From assembly GCA_027349605.1 (NCBI GenBank), contig DAIEMM010000054.1, positions 1 to 5,777 of the forward strand: DNA of 5,777 bases. The letters are read 5' to 3'. Source of the stretch: Anaeromyxobacteraceae bacterium. GTDB lineage: Bacteria; Myxococcota; Myxococcia; Myxococcales; Anaeromyxobacteraceae. Under the pieces are notes generated by a model. That model was given only the letters and a program-made list of their open reading frames with translations, was not told where the DNA came from and ran no database searches. Shown piece by piece: positions 5,154-5,777 of this stretch; within the stretch, counting starts at the first letter, position 1, and each line of letters opens with the position of its first letter. The position numbers were made by a program, and so were the translations under genes.

Positions 5154-5777
5154 ATGATCACGGTGATGGGCGCGAGCGGGAACACGGGGCGGGTCACGGC
5201 CGAGGCGCTGCTCGCCCGGGGCGAGAAGGTACGGGTGGTGGGGCGGGACGAGAGGAAGCTCGCGACGCTCGTGGCGCGAGGGGCCGAGGCGGCGGTGGGC
5301 GACGCCTCCGACGCCTCCTTCCTGGCCCGGGCCTTCACGGGCGCCGAGACCGCCTACACGCTCATTCCACCCGACGTTCGCGCCCCCGACTTCCGCGCGC
5401 ACCAGGACCGCATCGGGGAGGCGACCGTGCAGGCGCTCCGGCAGGCCGGCGTGAGGCGGGTGGTGTTCCTCTCCAGCGTGGGCGCCGATCTGCCGGCGGG
5501 GACGGGGCCGATCGCCGGCCTCCACGCGCAGGAGGAGCGGCTGCGGAAGCTCGGCGTGGCCGTGTTGCTGCTCCGCCCCGGCTACTTCTTCGAGAACCTC
5601 CACGCGAGCCTGCCCATCATCCGCCACCAGGGAGTGAACGGCGGGGCCATCGCGCCCGACGTGAAGATGGCCATGATCGCCACGCGGGACATCGGAGCGG
5701 CGGCGGCCGCGGCCATGGCGACCCGCGACTTCACCGGGGTCGAGGTGCGCAACCTGCTCGGCCCGCGCGACCTCTCG
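5154..5777 (+). CDS. NmrA-like NAD(P)-binding Rossmann protein (partial, C-terminus off window)
   Basis: The frame from ATG 5154 runs open to the window end (208 residues seen; relatives are typically 280-300). It starts MITVMGASGNTG, the GxxGxxG dinucleotide motif (Gly6, 9, 12) of the atypical short-chain dehydrogenase group. Arg31 in VVGRD sits after the second strand, where NADP-preferring members place a basic residue. Further NmrA-type marks are the GDASDASFLARAF segment (49-61), VVFLSSVGAD (103-112), GLHAQEERL (122-130) and RPGYFFEN (141-148). The catalytic YxxxK of classical short-chain dehydrogenases is not seen, as is usual for NmrA-like proteins. These include redox-sensing regulators and NADPH:quinone oxidoreductases of the QorB type, and the sequence seen does not separate the options. 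The start is supported by GGGAGG at 5143-5148, five bases upstream. It probably shares a transcript with the DUF1579 gene. Confidence 0.88.
   Translation, partial: MITVMGASGNTGRVTAEALLARGEKVRVVGRDERKLATLVARGAEAAVGDASDASFLARAFTGAETAYTLIPPDVRAPDFRAHQDRIGEATVQALRQAGVRRVVFLSSVGADLPAGTGPIAGLHAQEERLRKLGVAVLLLRPGYFFENLHASLPIIRHQGVNGGAIAPDVKMAMIATRDIGAAAAAAMATRDFTGVEVRNLLGPRDLS

Noticed and set aside
5007..5627. 206-residue minus-strand frame over the NmrA-like gene
   Set aside because: It is Arg/Pro/His-rich without motifs, and the plus strand carries an unmistakable Rossmann protein with a good ribosome binding site.

Overview
The window is very GC-rich (about 70% or more by eye), with G or C in most third codon positions and purine-rich Shine-Dalgarno sites. 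The gene content is a YfhL-like ferredoxin, a long-form aromatic amino acid hydroxylase, a TerB/DUF697 protein, a secreted Trp-repeat protein, a GLG1-type Cys-repeat protein and a DUF1579 protein. This mix points to a high-GC soil or sediment Gram-negative bacterium, most like Myxococcota (Anaeromyxobacter-type) or another former deltaproteobacterial or acidobacterial lineage. That placement is inference from gene content and composition; there is no rRNA marker.

Layout: (1) positions 1-128, minus strand, 5' part of a 2[4Fe-4S] ferredoxin. (2) A divergent intergenic region of about 240-270 bp with a perfect 14-bp palindrome and a candidate sigma-54 promoter facing the ferredoxin. (3) 400-1938, plus strand, a pterin-dependent aromatic amino acid (probably phenylalanine) hydroxylase of the long bacterial type. 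(4) 1974-2564, minus strand, a small secreted protein with two Trp-rich WXXGXW-type repeat blocks, convergent with the hydroxylase. (5) 2595-3521, plus strand, a TerB-like/DUF697 protein starting only 30 bp from the divergent start of (4). (6) 3533-4441, minus strand, two adjacent damaged genes: a secreted Cys-repeat protein with a frame break in its second repeat, then a glutaminase remnant lacking its N-terminal catalytic Ser/Lys segment and its C-terminus and carrying frame disruptions. (7) A divergent intergenic region with a plausible sigma-70 promoter and a strong GC dyad. (8) 4587-5120, plus strand, a secreted DUF1579 protein. (9) From 5154 to the window end, plus strand, an NmrA-like NAD(P)-binding protein, probably co-transcribed with (8).

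The genes do not form one recognisable pathway. The hydroxylase and the glutaminase remnant both act on amino acids but are far apart and on opposite strands. I see no phage, insertion sequence, CRISPR array, tRNA, rRNA or defence system. The most notable points are the locally decayed 3533-4441 block, the hydroxylase with its enlarged gap between iron ligands and its C-terminal extension, and the regulatory-looking structure in the two larger intergenic regions. I found no convincing undescribed system.
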